A DNA stretch of 64,000 nt from Bacteroidales bacterium (GTDB lineage Bacteria > Bacteroidota > Bacteroidia > Bacteroidales > Paludibacteraceae): the NCBI GenBank assembly GCA_012837935.1, contig DUQG01000038.1, positions 124,001 through 188,000 on the forward strand, given 5' to 3'. The first letter of the stretch is position 1. Each line of letters begins with the position of its first letter. The notes under the pieces were generated by a model that was not told the DNA's origin, made no database searches, and worked only from the letters and a program-made list of their open reading frames with translations. The position numbers and the translations under genes were made by a program. Of this stretch, positions 30,739 to 40,898 are shown one piece after another.

Positions 30739-30769
30739 TTTGTACATTAAAAAAAAAGCAGTATCTTTG
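30739..30769 (+). promoter_or_regulatory. Bacteroidota-type promoter upstream of tRNA-Lys pair
   Basis: TTTG (30739-30742), 19 nt, TATCTTTG (30762-30769). Confidence 0.65.
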
Positions 30770-30789
30770 CAACCGCTTTTTGAAATTAT

Positions 30790-30862
30790 GATTCAGTAGC
30801 TCAGCAGGTAGAGCACATCCCTTTTAAGGATGGGGTCCTGGGTTCGAGCCCCAGCTGAATCA
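30790..30862 (+). tRNA. tRNA-Lys(TTT), copy 1
   Basis: 73-nt cloverleaf: GATTCAG/CTGAATC acceptor, anticodon stem CATCC-CTTTTAA-GGATG, T arm CTGGG-TTCGAGC-CCCAG. Confidence 0.95.
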
Positions 30863-30891
30863 CATATAAAAAAGCAAATAATAATTAAGGC

Positions 30892-30964
30892 GATTCAGTA
30901 GCTCAGCAGGTAGAGCACATCCCTTTTAAGGATGGGGTCCTGGGTTCGAGCCCCAGCTGAATCA
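30892..30964 (+). tRNA. tRNA-Lys(TTT), copy 2 (identical)
   Basis: Identical 73-nt sequence 29 bp downstream of copy 1. Confidence 0.95.
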
Positions 30965-30965
30965 C

Positions 30966-30997
30966 AAAAAACCAATCGAAATTTCGGTTGGTTTTTT
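30966..30997 (+). terminator. Rho-independent terminator after tRNA pair
   Basis: AAAAAACCAAtCGAAATTTCGgTTGGTTTTTT. Confidence 0.8.
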
Positions 30998-31007
30998 ATA
31001 TACCTAT

Positions 31008-31036
31008 CCAGGAACTGGCTCTAAGCCAGCTTCTGG
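31008..31036. repeat. Second-family palindrome
   Basis: CCAGGAACTGGCTCTAAGCCAGCTTCTGG. Confidence 0.55.
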
Positions 31037-31225
31037 ATTCGGTTCAAGTCAAAATTGTTGTGAGGAGTATTTCCGGTTCAAGCAAAAAAGTTGTGGGGAG
31101 GGGGAGATGGAAAACTTCCTAACTGAAAATGAACTTTGCTGTGGGGAGGTTCGGCTTCCAACTGAACATTAAAAAATTAACGGTATATATAATTGTCTTT
31201 CGACTGGAAGCCGAAAGTCCCAACA

Positions 31226-31258
31226 AAAAAAGGATGCCTTTTGTTAGACACCCTTTTT
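31226..31258 (-). terminator. Terminator-like hairpin downstream of the DUF349 gene
   Basis: On the minus strand AAAAAGGGTGTCTAACAAAAGGCATCCTTTTTTT. Confidence 0.55.
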
Positions 31259-31277
31259 CAACTAAATTCTTTTTGGA

Positions 31278-33305
31278 TTATATATTTTCATCAATCATAT
31301 TGATTTTTTGCTCCAATAATTTACACTCTTCTTTCAGCGCTTCTATTTTTCGCTCCATTTCTTGAAGCATACCGCCACCTTTCTTTGATGAAATGCTTAA
31401 GAACCCCATGTTGTTTTCATAGGTAAGGATTTCATTTTTTAGGTTTTCGTAGGCGCGTACCAGTTTTTCACGTTCGCGGTAAAGCTTGCTTTCGCCTTTT
31501 CCGCTCATATCTTTCAGGTTGCTACGGAAAGATTCAAGTCTGCGTTGCGATGCGTCAATGTTTAGTGCATCAAACTGTGCATCCAAGGCTGTGCGATATT
31601 CTTTGTAAATCTTGTCTTTGTCTCTGTAAGGCACGTGTCCAACGGCGTTCCACTCGGCAGCTAGTGTGCGAAGTGCAGCCAGCGTTTCGGAAGGGTTGTC
31701 AGTCTTAGTAAATGCTTTAATCTTTTCGATGATGGCTTTTTTCATCTCAAGATTTTTAAGTTCCTCGCCTCGTTTGCTGGAAACATTTTTGTTTCGCTGT
31801 TCAAAGAAGTAGTCGCAAGCCGTGATAAAGCGTTTCCAAACTTCATCTGAATATTTTTTCTGCACCGGACCTATTGTTTTCCACTCTTTTTGAATTTTGA
31901 TAAACTCATCAGTAGTAACTTTCCAATTGGTACTGTCTTTTAGTGCTTCTGCTTTTTCGCAAAGTGCTTTCTTCTTCTCTAAGTTTTCTGCCAGTGTGTT
32001 TTTTACTTCTTTATAGAATTCACCTTTAGCTGCAAAAAACTTATCGCAAGCCGCGCGGTAACGTTGATATACTTTTTGGTTGGCTTTGCGTGGTGCAAAT
32101 CCGATGGTTCGCCACTGTTCTTGTAATTCGAGAACCTCTTTTGTGGTATTTTCCCAATCTTTGAAAGTGGTTAGTTTGGCAGTATCTATAGCTTCCAGTT
32201 GTTCGCAAAGCTCGTTTTTCTTCTCTAGGTTTTTCTCTTCCATAGCACGTATCTCATCGAAATGAGCTTGGTGCTTTCTGTTAATTACAGTTGAAGCAGC
32301 TTTGAATTTTCCCCAAACTTCTTCACGTAAGTCACGTGCTACGGGACCTAGCTCGCGCCACTCTTCGTGTAGTTTTTGAAGTTGGCGGAAAGCAGAAACT
32401 ACATCTTGCTCTGCATCAAGTGTTTCTGCAGCTTCAATCAGTTTTGTTTTTGCCTCCAGATTTTTTCTGAAGTCGTACTCACGTAGTTCGTTGTTGATTT
32501 TTATTAAATCCCAAAATGCTTCTTGTTGCTGATTGTATGCTCTCCAAAGTTCATTTTCAGCGGATGGCGGCACCGCTCCGGTGTTTTTCCATTCTTGTTG
32601 TAACTGTCTGAAAGTGTTGATGTTGGCGGAAACGTCTTCTTTGCTTTCAACCAAAACCTTAATCTGTTCGATGATATGGTTTTTTCTTAACAAGTTGTTT
32701 TCACGTTGTTTTTCCAGTTCAGCAGCCAACTTAGCTTTTTTAGCTTTAAACTCACCTAATAACTCCTTGAATTCGGTTTCCAGCTCAGGTGTGTTTGGAA
32801 TAAAATCAATCTCTTCACCGCCATTTGCAATAAACTCAGCTTTCTGCTTTTCAGTTTCAATTTTACTTTTTTTGTAAAATTGCTGTTTGATGGTTTCTAC
32901 TTCATCTTTAACCTCTTCTACCTCTAAAGTGACCAACTCTTTAAGGCGTGCTACAAGTACCGACTTGGTCATTTCAGCTATTTCAACCACGTTGTCAATC
33001 TCTTCATCGAGCATTTCATCATCGTCATCTTCTTCCTCTACGGTTGCAACTAGCAAATCATCGTCAGGATCGGCAGCCTCAGTTTCCACGGTAGCTTTTT
33101 CTTCCGTTGGTGCGGTGCTTTCTTCCGTAGTTGTTGTTTCTTCAGAAGCAGCAATTTCTTCAGCAACCGTTTCGGTTACTTCTTCTTGTACTTCTGTGTT
33201 AGCAGTTGGCTGAATAGTAGTTTCCTGTACAGTTTCTTCCGGTTTAATCTGTTCTTGCAGATTGTCCTTGTCGATTAAAGAGTCTTGTGGGTTCATTGTC
33301 TTCAA
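31278..33305 (-). CDS. DUF349 domain-containing protein with acidic N-terminus
   Basis: Repeated FRQLQQEWKNTGAVPPSAENELWRAYN-type units (W-x2-G-x-VP/A); Glu/Asp-rich first ~110 aa. Confidence 0.85.
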   Translation of the reverse strand: MKTMNPQDSLIDKDNLQEQIKPEETVQETTIQPTANTEVQEEVTETVAEEIAASEETTTTEESTAPTEEKATVETEAADPDDDLLVATVEEEDDDDEMLDEEIDNVVEIAEMTKSVLVARLKELVTLEVEEVKDEVETIKQQFYKKSKIETEKQKAEFIANGGEEIDFIPNTPELETEFKELLGEFKAKKAKLAAELEKQRENNLLRKNHIIEQIKVLVESKEDVSANINTFRQLQQEWKNTGAVPPSAENELWRAYNQQQEAFWDLIKINNELREYDFRKNLEAKTKLIEAAETLDAEQDVVSAFRQLQKLHEEWRELGPVARDLREEVWGKFKAASTVINRKHQAHFDEIRAMEEKNLEKKNELCEQLEAIDTAKLTTFKDWENTTKEVLELQEQWRTIGFAPRKANQKVYQRYRAACDKFFAAKGEFYKEVKNTLAENLEKKKALCEKAEALKDSTNWKVTTDEFIKIQKEWKTIGPVQKKYSDEVWKRFITACDYFFEQRNKNVSSKRGEELKNLEMKKAIIEKIKAFTKTDNPSETLAALRTLAAEWNAVGHVPYRDKDKIYKEYRTALDAQFDALNIDASQRRLESFRSNLKDMSGKGESKLYREREKLVRAYENLKNEILTYENNMGFLSISSKKGGGMLQEMERKIEALKEECKLLEQKINMIDENI

Positions 33306-33469
33306 ATTTTTCTATTCGGATTTTTGTTCCGAAAATGAGTACCAAAATAAAAAGCAAAAGTAAGGATTTTTTTTTAATAATATAGTAAAATCATTCTAAA
33401 TTGTTGAATTTAGCTATCTTTCGCTAATAAATAGAATGAAAATTTAGATTGATAGTTTGTTTTTTAGTC

Positions 33470-34225
33470 TTACTTTCTATGTGAAATATAAGTGTTTGCT
33501 TGTTGTGTCGGATTGATTTGTATATCGTTTATCATTACATGTGGCGGACGAGTTACAATAAACTCCAGTGCGTCTGCAATGTCTTCTGCATGAAGTGGTT
33601 CAAGACCTTTGTAAACGTTTTTTGCTTTTTCTGCATCGCCGTGATATCTCACCAATGAAAACTCTGTTTCTGCCATTCCCGGTGAGATGGAACTTACACG
33701 AATCCCGTGTTTTACTAAATCAATACGCATCCCTTTGGTCAGCGCATTTACAGCGTGTTTTGTGGCGCAGTACACATGTCCGCCGGGATAAACCTCAATA
33801 CCGGCTATGGATGAGATGTTGACAATATGTCCGCTTTGATTTTTTATCATTCCGGGAATAATCAACTTAGAAATGTAAAGCAAACCTTTTACATTTGTAT
33901 CAATCATTCGCTCGAAGTCATCCAAATTACTTTCATTAAATGGTGATGCGCCTGCAGCTAATCCGGCATTATTAACTAGCAGGTCGATGTTTTGAAACTC
34001 ACTTGGAAGGGATTCAAGGTTTTCCTTACACTGTTGATTGTTGCGCACGTCAAAACATAACGACAAAACAGGAACGGAATATTTTTCTTTAATTTCTTTT
34101 TCAAGGCTTTCTAGTAACTCCTTTCTTCTGCCTGTAATAATAACCTGATAGCCTAATTTAGCTAAACGAAGTGCTATCTCTCTACCAAATCCGGAAGTGG
34201 TACCGGTAATTAATGCTGTTTTCAT
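33470..34225 (-). CDS. Short-chain dehydrogenase/reductase (YdfG-like)
   Basis: ALITGTTSGFGREIALRLAK; NNAGLAAG; YCATKHAVNALTKGMR. Confidence 0.85.
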   Translation of the reverse strand: MKTALITGTTSGFGREIALRLAKLGYQVIITGRRKELLESLEKEIKEKYSVPVLSLCFDVRNNQQCKENLESLPSEFQNIDLLVNNAGLAAGASPFNESNLDDFERMIDTNVKGLLYISKLIIPGMIKNQSGHIVNISSIAGIEVYPGGHVYCATKHAVNALTKGMRIDLVKHGIRVSSISPGMAETEFSLVRYHGDAEKAKNVYKGLEPLHAEDIADALEFIVTRPPHVMINDIQINPTQQANTYISHRK

Positions 34226-34312
34226 TTTTCTATTGTTGGGTGTTGGATGTGTGATGTATGATGTATGATATTTGATGTTGTAGGGTGCTTGCCGCTTACT
34301 GCTACAAACTGA

Positions 34313-35521
34313 CTACATACTACTAAGCTTGTGCCCCATTCGTTTTTTCTTGGTTTGCATATAAAATGCGTTGTGTCTGTTGGGTTTTATTTCTAAAGGA
34401 ACATTTTCCACAATTGAAAGTCCGTAGGATTCCAATCCAATTCGTTTTTTGGGATTATTTGTCATCAATCGAAGTTTGCAAGCACCTATTTCTCTAAGTA
34501 TCTGAGCACCCACGCCGTAGTCGCGTTCATCAGCGTTAAAGCCAAGGTGCAAATTAGCGTCAACCGTGTCAAGTCCTTCTTCTTGAAGTTTATAGGCTTT
34601 GATTTTATTCATTAATCCAATGCCACGACCTTCCTGATTCATATAAACAATCACCCCTTTTCCTTCTTTTTCAATAAGTTCCATCGCTTTATGAAGCTGT
34701 TCGCCACACTCACAGCGCAAAGAGCCAAAAATATCGCCTGTCATGCAGGATGAGTGGACTCTTGCCAAAATAGCTTCATCCGATTTCCATTCGCCTTTTA
34801 TTAGTGCAATATGCTCAAGTCCGTTAGATATTTGGCGGAAAGGAATTAGCTTGAAATGACCGTAAGCTGTAGGCATATCTACCTCATCGCCACGCTCTAT
34901 AAGGGATTCTGTGCGAATTCTGAATGCAATTAAATCGGCAATAGAGATGATTTTCATATCGTGTTTTTCCGCAATTTTCATCAAATCCGGAAGTCTAGCC
35001 ATACTTCCGTCGTCATTCATTATCTCTATAAGAGCGCCAGCGGGATTTAATCCGGCAAGTCGTGCCAAGTCAACCGCTGCTTCCGTATGTCCTGCACGAC
35101 GCAATACACCTTTGTTTCGTGCTCTTAGCGGGAAAATATGTCCCGGTCTGCCAAAAGTATCCGGCGTTGAATTTGGGTCTGCCAATGCTTGAAGAGTAGC
35201 GGCTCTATCATGGATGGAAACACCTGTGGTACAGCCTTCCAGCTTATCAACACTTACCGTAAATGGGGTAGAGTGGATGGACGTATTTACTTCCGATTGC
35301 ATTTCCAACTCCAATTCATCGCATCTGCTTTCGGTTAAGGTTGCGCAAAGTACACCGCGTCCGTGTTTGAGCATAAAGTTGACCATTTCCGGCGTAACTT
35401 TTTCTGCAGCACAAATAAAATCGCCTTCGTTTTCACGGTCTTCATCGTCCACTACAATTACAAATTTGCCGTTTTTAATGTCTTCAATTGCATCTTCTAT
35501 TTTATCCAATTTCATTTTCAT
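34313..35521 (-). CDS. ribBA: Bifunctional 3,4-DHBP synthase / GTP cyclohydrolase II
   Basis: [67 protein letters not shown]. The track ORF extends to 35587; [12 protein letters not shown] is the probable N-terminus. Confidence 0.93.
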   Translation of the reverse strand: MKMKLDKIEDAIEDIKNGKFVIVVDDEDRENEGDFICAAEKVTPEMVNFMLKHGRGVLCATLTESRCDELELEMQSEVNTSIHSTPFTVSVDKLEGCTTGVSIHDRAATLQALADPNSTPDTFGRPGHIFPLRARNKGVLRRAGHTEAAVDLARLAGLNPAGALIEIMNDDGSMARLPDLMKIAEKHDMKIISIADLIAFRIRTESLIERGDEVDMPTAYGHFKLIPFRQISNGLEHIALIKGEWKSDEAILARVHSSCMTGDIFGSLRCECGEQLHKAMELIEKEGKGVIVYMNQEGRGIGLMNKIKAYKLQEEGLDTVDANLHLGFNADERDYGVGAQILREIGACKLRLMTNNPKKRIGLESYGLSIVENVPLEIKPNRHNAFYMQTKKKRMGHKLSSM

Positions 35522-35649
35522 ACGGTTATTTTTATTTTTTATGTTTCGGCGTGTGGAACCTTTGATGATTAAAATGACCATTCCCAAGGGTGTTTAATGA
35601 TTATTTTAATCATGTCGGTTTCATATGCTAAATGTGCTCTTCGCGTTTA

Positions 35650-37173
35650 TTATATCTGCTTTATTTCTAATGATTTTTCTTTTCTATTTTGCAATCCTCG
35701 TTTGTAATCGATTAGCTTTTTCTTTAGATTTTCAAACATCTTAATATAATTTTCTGTTCGGAAAATACTTGCATCGGTTACTGCCTTCCAAGTAAGGAAT
35801 AATCCGAGTGGAAATAGTACGGCGGAACTCAGCCACATACCTTGATAAACCTGCCAAAATCCTTCGCGTGCCATTTTATAGCCAGTCGTGTCAATTATAT
35901 AATAGATAACAAATAAAACTACGGAAATAACAATCGGGAAACCCAATCCGCCTTTCCGAATAATAGCACCAAGCGGCGCACCGATAAAGAAGAAGATAAG
36001 ACAAGCGAAAGAAAGCGTAAATTTCCGATGTCGCTCTATTTGATGTCGCCGCACAGTCATGGTAGGGTCGGTAAGCATGATTTTATTATACTCTATCTTA
36101 TCTTTCATGCCTGTGGCATTTTGTTTAGCAATGTTTGTCGCCTCTTGCATTTGTGTATAATCAAGAGCTAAAAAGAGCGAATCCGGATTTGCTCTTTTTT
36201 CTGTGGTAACTTGTTGGTTTAAGCTGTCTGTCGGCATTCCGGGGTAATCTCTGAAAGCTCTTCTTACCTCCGGAAATTGGGTGCTAATCATCTCAATTGC
36301 CTGACCTCTTTCACGACTTTTCACAATTTTTGAAACGGAATCTATCGTCTGGGTTAGTTGCACGATGTTTTTACTTACGTGCTGGTCTTTGAGAATATCT
36401 TCGTCGTAGCGATTAAACTCCGTGTCAAAGTCAATTAGAATTTCCTTTTTGTCAAAAATTTCTCTGCGGTAAGGAATATTGGCTGAATTGTAGTGTGAAC
36501 TTTGTTGTCTTAGGTTTTGAAAACTTTCGCCGCTAAAAAGCGTTAGTTTCAGGTACTTTTTATCTTCGCTGAATTGCAGTTTTCCCGAATCGGCAAGATT
36601 AATAGTAGCATTTTCAAATCCGTTTGAAAAGTCGTAAATCATCAAGTCTTTCAGCAGCCTTCTGTCCGGGTCTTTCTCTCGAACATAAAGATTGTAACCA
36701 CTGATCTCTTTGTAAAATTCTCCTACGGGAATTTCTATTTCCGGTGACTTGTGGCGAAGTGAAAATATCAGTGTCCAGAGCTTCTGTTGCGCCATTGGGG
36801 TTACGTTATTGGAAAAGAAAAATGCTCCGATAACTATTACTCCGATAAAAATAATCAAGCCACGCATAATTCTCCATAGCGACACTCCGGCAGATTTCAT
36901 GGCGGTAAGTTCAAAGTTTTCCCCTAAATTTCCGAAATTCATCAATGCAGCAAGCAGAATAGCCAGCGGTAGTGCCATGGGAACGGTACCGAGCGCAGCA
37001 TACCAGAAAAATTCCGCTAGTACGGGAATTTCTACACCTTTTCCAACCAAATTAGGCATCTCTTTCCATGCTACCTGCATAAGCAAAATAAGCACACTGA
37101 TAAAGAAAGTCATAAAGAAATAGGCTAGAAATGACTTGATAATATATATGTCTAATTTTTTAATTCCAAGCAT
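35650..37173 (-). CDS. LptF/LptG (YjgP/YjgQ) family permease
   Basis: LDIYIIKSFLAYFFMTFFISVLILLMQ; multiple TMs; LACLIFFFIGAPLGAIIRKGGLGFPIVISV. Confidence 0.85.
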   Translation of the reverse strand: MLGIKKLDIYIIKSFLAYFFMTFFISVLILLMQVAWKEMPNLVGKGVEIPVLAEFFWYAALGTVPMALPLAILLAALMNFGNLGENFELTAMKSAGVSLWRIMRGLIIFIGVIVIGAFFFSNNVTPMAQQKLWTLIFSLRHKSPEIEIPVGEFYKEISGYNLYVREKDPDRRLLKDLMIYDFSNGFENATINLADSGKLQFSEDKKYLKLTLFSGESFQNLRQQSSHYNSANIPYRREIFDKKEILIDFDTEFNRYDEDILKDQHVSKNIVQLTQTIDSVSKIVKSRERGQAIEMISTQFPEVRRAFRDYPGMPTDSLNQQVTTEKRANPDSLFLALDYTQMQEATNIAKQNATGMKDKIEYNKIMLTDPTMTVRRHQIERHRKFTLSFACLIFFFIGAPLGAIIRKGGLGFPIVISVVLFVIYYIIDTTGYKMAREGFWQVYQGMWLSSAVLFPLGLFLTWKAVTDASIFRTENYIKMFENLKKKLIDYKRGLQNRKEKSLEIKQI

Positions 37174-37282
37174 TGAAAATCGTAACTATTTTGGGCGAAC
37201 AAAATTACTAAATTTTTTATGACTTTTAGAAGATTAGTGCGATTAATGTCAAACCTAAGCATTCGTTCAAAACTTTATTTTC

Positions 37283-38659
37283 TTAATTCATCGCTAAATC
37301 GACCGGATTATTCTTCTTAAATCTTCGGATAAAGAAAAATAGCGTTGAGCTGGTAACCAGTACAGAAAGCATATCTGATGTAGGCATTGCACCCCAAACG
37401 CCATCCAAACCGAATATAGGCGGTAAAATATACAAACACGGAATTAAAAACAACACTTGTCGCGTCAGACTGAGAAACATTGAAATTTTTGCCTTACCAA
37501 TGGCTTGAAAGAAGTTCGTAAAAACGATTTGTGAACCAACCAACGGGAAGATTATCAATGAAATACGTATTGCTCTGGTTGCCAGGTTTTTTAATTCTTC
37601 GTCTTTTGTAAATAATCCGGCAAGCTGATAAGGGAAAAACATTCCCAATATAAATCCGACGCTTGCAACGACAGTGGCGGCTATGGCTGCATTTTTAAGT
37701 GTTGCAAACATTCTGTCATAGTTTTTTGCTCCATAGTTATAACCCAAAATAGGCTGTGCACCTTGGTTTAATCCGATAATAATCATCACAAATATAGTGG
37801 CAATCCCGTTTTGAATTCCCAATGCACCGATAGCAAGGTCGCCGCCGTAGGTAAGTAGTGCTTTGTTTGTAATCATTACGGTTACGCTTGCTGCCATCAT
37901 CATGCTGAAAGGTGACATACCGATATTTAGAATGGATCTTACAATTTGTTTGTCGAGTTTCAAGTTTTTCCGATGAATGCGGATATTCGTTTTTTTATCA
38001 AAAAAGTGTGCCATTACCCAGAACATTCCTACGAAAAATGCGATGTTGGTGGCGTGAGCTGCTCCGGCTATTCCCATTTTGAACACGAAAATAAAAATTG
38101 GTGCTAACGATATGTTGATTATAGCACTGATAATCATTGTTATCATCGCTTTTTTCGGGTGTCCGGAAGCACGCATAATGCTGTTAAAGTTAAAAAGCAA
38201 TGCAGATAGAATTGAGCCGGGGATAATAATGCTCATAAATTCTTTTGCGTAGATTAAAGTGTTTTCACTTCCGCCAAAAAGCCTAAGTATATCATCCAAG
38301 AACACCATGGAAAATGTAATAATAATAGCAGAAACAAGAAACGTGAGTGTCAATGTGTTGCCAAGAACTCGCTCTGCTCGGTTGATGTCATTTTCCCCTA
38401 AGCGGATAGAGATACGAGCCGAAGCACCCGCACCTACGAGCATACCGAAAGCCGACAGGAAGTTCATAAACGGAAAGGTAAGTGCCAAGCCTGAAATGGC
38501 TAGCGGTCCTACTCCTAACCCAATATACATCCGGTCAACGATATTATATAGCGACGAAAGCATGGTGCCTACAATGGCAGGAATGGAATATTGCCAGAGA
38601 AGTTTGCTGACTTTCTGAGTTCCAAGTTTGCTTTCGGCTGAGTTTATTTTTGGTATCAT
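37283..38659 (-). CDS. MATE family efflux transporter
   Basis: LLWQYSIPAIVGTMLSSLYNIVDRMYIGLGVG; NQGAQPILGYNYGAKNYDR. Confidence 0.88.
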   Translation of the reverse strand: MIPKINSAESKLGTQKVSKLLWQYSIPAIVGTMLSSLYNIVDRMYIGLGVGPLAISGLALTFPFMNFLSAFGMLVGAGASARISIRLGENDINRAERVLGNTLTLTFLVSAIIITFSMVFLDDILRLFGGSENTLIYAKEFMSIIIPGSILSALLFNFNSIMRASGHPKKAMITMIISAIINISLAPIFIFVFKMGIAGAAHATNIAFFVGMFWVMAHFFDKKTNIRIHRKNLKLDKQIVRSILNIGMSPFSMMMAASVTVMITNKALLTYGGDLAIGALGIQNGIATIFVMIIIGLNQGAQPILGYNYGAKNYDRMFATLKNAAIAATVVASVGFILGMFFPYQLAGLFTKDEELKNLATRAIRISLIIFPLVGSQIVFTNFFQAIGKAKISMFLSLTRQVLFLIPCLYILPPIFGLDGVWGAMPTSDMLSVLVTSSTLFFFIRRFKKNNPVDLAMN

Positions 38660-38674
38660 TTATATGTTTTTTAC

Positions 38675-38702
38675 CCGATGGCTGGCTTATGCCAGCCACC
38701 GG
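38675..38702. repeat. Second-family palindrome
   Basis: CCGaTGGCTGGC-ttat-GCCAGCCAcCGG. Confidence 0.6.
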
Positions 38703-38773
38703 ATTGTAGCTTTACTAAATAAAAATCGGTTTCACTTGGATGTAAAACCGACCTTTACTTTATGCTGTTAGGA

Positions 38774-39427
38774 TTAAAATTCGTATTCAAAAGCAACATA
38801 CCATCCTTGTGCTCTTTGAGGGCGATTTTTGTTTTTACTCAAATTGTTTAAACCCCAATCGTAACCACTTTTTACACGGTAGTTTTTCCATTGTAATCCA
38901 CCGCCTGCACCTAGTTGGATGTTTAGTCTGTTTAGATTAAATGGGTTGTTAGATGGATTAGTTAATGAGTTACTAGACGGATTTCCGACTTCGCTCATAT
39001 CATGCTTGTGTGCTATATTGATATTAAATGTAGGTCCTGCATAGGCAAACAGTTTCAATCCCCAAAATATAGGAAGCGTATAAGTGGCACGTGCAGGAAT
39101 ATCTAGATAATGTCCGGAGTATTTGTATTTTATACTGTCATTGTTAGAATATGCCTGAAAACCCTTTCCAAATCCCATAGAATATTTTAGTCCTGTTTCA
39201 ATTCCAAATCCCAGACTTAAAGGAAATTCTACATTCAAACCGCCTTTCAGTGTATGATAAGGAAAGGTAGGCGTAAAGTCTCCGTGTCTAAATACTTGTC
39301 CATAGCCTATTTCAGCTCTGTACTTAATGCTTTTTTCGTTAGTTGTTGTGTCTTTTTTTGCCGTTTGAGCTTGTGTAGCCGTAGTAAAGCTAAGTAATAT
39401 GGCAAGGATTGCTATGCTTAATCTCAT
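38774..39427 (-). CDS. Outer membrane beta-barrel protein
   Basis: Signal peptide ...TTATQAQ; alternating strands; terminal aromatic YVAFEYEF. Confidence 0.65.
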   Translation of the reverse strand: MRLSIAILAILLSFTTATQAQTAKKDTTTNEKSIKYRAEIGYGQVFRHGDFTPTFPYHTLKGGLNVEFPLSLGFGIETGLKYSMGFGKGFQAYSNNDSIKYKYSGHYLDIPARATYTLPIFWGLKLFAYAGPTFNINIAHKHDMSEVGNPSSNSLTNPSNNPFNLNRLNIQLGAGGGLQWKNYRVKSGYDWGLNNLSKNKNRPQRAQGWYVAFEYEF

Positions 39428-39613
39428 AGAGTAGTTCTTTTCTGTTATTGCTAATTAATTTCTGCAAAAGTAATCAAAATGTCCACATTTTAGCCATCTA
39501 AAAACGTTTATTAACATTATGGCAAGCCTAAGTCGGCGTTTGTGGAGCAAAGTTGAATTTTATGTATCAGTGTAAACTCGGAACATGAAACTTGAAACCC
39601 GAAACTCGCTAGT

Positions 39614-40297
39614 CTAAAAAGTATATCCTAGCGTAACTTTTAAGTCGTTGGAGCGTAGTGCTGTTTTTTCAATAATCGTACGGTTGAGCACACCCCAGTC
39701 ATAGCTACCTCTTATGGAAACACCCATCCATTGTACGCCAAGACCGGCACCAAGCTGAAGGTCAAAAGCATTGTAGTTGCTAGGCTTTTGATATATATTT
39801 TCACTTGATGTGCTGCTTAGAAGTTTTCTATTGCTATAATTTTCTAGTGTAACAACTTTGTTGACAGAATAATTTAAGTTTGGTCCTGCAAAAACAAAGA
39901 AATAAAAATCTTCTGCTAAAGCTGCAGAATACGTAGCTCTGAACGGAAGATCAAAAGCCATAAGTTTAGTTCTGTTTTGTTTCCAAGTACCTTCAGCTTT
40001 TTTTAAGTATTGCTGATATCTATCTATAGTTACAGTGCTAAAATAGTTAAAAAGCAAGCCTGTTTGAAATGAAAATTGTTCTTCCACATTTAATTTCAGA
40101 TGTGGACCCACATGGAAACCAGACAAGTTGTCGGTGTTGATATCGCTATTAATATTGTTCTCGGTTTTTACGCGAGGCATAGTGTAACCGTATCCGGCAG
40201 AAAATCCGAATTCTACTTTTTTGTCTTGTGCTTGCATTACTGAAAGAGCAAGTACGGCAAATAAAACCAGAAATATGTTTCTTTTTGTTGTTTTCAT
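39614..40297 (-). CDS. Outer membrane beta-barrel protein (related architecture to its neighbour)
   Basis: Signal peptide; VEFGFSAGYGYTMPR; FFVFAGPNLNYSVNK; terminal LKVTLGYTF. Confidence 0.65.
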   Translation of the reverse strand: MKTTKRNIFLVLFAVLALSVMQAQDKKVEFGFSAGYGYTMPRVKTENNINSDINTDNLSGFHVGPHLKLNVEEQFSFQTGLLFNYFSTVTIDRYQQYLKKAEGTWKQNRTKLMAFDLPFRATYSAALAEDFYFFVFAGPNLNYSVNKVVTLENYSNRKLLSSTSSENIYQKPSNYNAFDLQLGAGLGVQWMGVSIRGSYDWGVLNRTIIEKTALRSNDLKVTLGYTF

Positions 40298-40455
40298 TTT
40301 ATCTAATGTAAATAAAGTTTGTTTTTTCAGGGTGCAAAGATAATCAATTGATTTTAGTGAGAGAAATTAAACTTCGTTTAATAACGTTTTTTCAATGCTA
40401 TGAAAAAAATATTTAAAATCAGAAATAGTTAATAATATTTAAATCGAAAATATAA

Positions 40456-40498
40456 ACTATGAATATAGTAGATATTTAAAAACATTGAATTATATTTG
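40456..40498 (+). promoter_or_regulatory. Candidate promoter/operator of blaI-like gene
   Basis: Dyad ACTAT-gaat-ATAGT (40456-40469) and -7-like TATATTTG (40491-40498). Confidence 0.35.
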
Positions 40499-40526
40499 CA
40501 TCGTAAAGAAATAAAAAGAGAAGAAT

Positions 40527-40898
40527 ATGCAAGAAATTACAAAAGCTCAAGAAGAAATTTTACAAGCCCTTTGGGAAATAAATAAAGGTGCTGTAAGTGA
40601 TGTGTTAAGCGTGTTGGAAGAGCCGAAGCCGGCTTACAATACGGTAGCAACGGTTATTAAAGTGTTGGAAGCTAAAGGTTATGTGCAACATGTTACCTAC
40701 GGGAAAACGCACGTTTATTCACCTAAAATCACTAAAACGGAATATGCTCAGCACGTGCTTAAAGAGACGTTTCGCGGATTGTTTGACGGTTCTACGAAAC
40801 AGCTTTTTTCTTGTTTTCTGAAAAGTGAAGATGTCAGTTTGAAAGAGCTTGATGAATTAAAACAGCTTATTGAAAGCAAAATAGAAAAAGCAAAATGA
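40527..40898 (+). CDS. BlaI/MecI/CopY family transcriptional regulator
   Basis: ITKAQEEILQALWEINKGAVSDVLSVL...YNTVATVIKVLEAKGYVQHV. Confidence 0.92.
   Translation: MQEITKAQEEILQALWEINKGAVSDVLSVLEEPKPAYNTVATVIKVLEAKGYVQHVTYGKTHVYSPKITKTEYAQHVLKETFRGLFDGSTKQLFSCFLKSEDVSLKELDELKQLIESKIEKAK

Noticed and set aside
30790-30964. Repeat-spacer-repeat pattern resembling a minimal CRISPR
   Set aside because: The repeats are complete tRNA-Lys cloverleafs. No CRISPR array or cas gene was seen in the window.
32887-33213. Ser/Thr-rich 108-aa plus-strand ORF
   Set aside because: Antisense to the Glu/Asp-rich N-terminus of the DUF349 protein; its composition is simply the complement of acidic codons.
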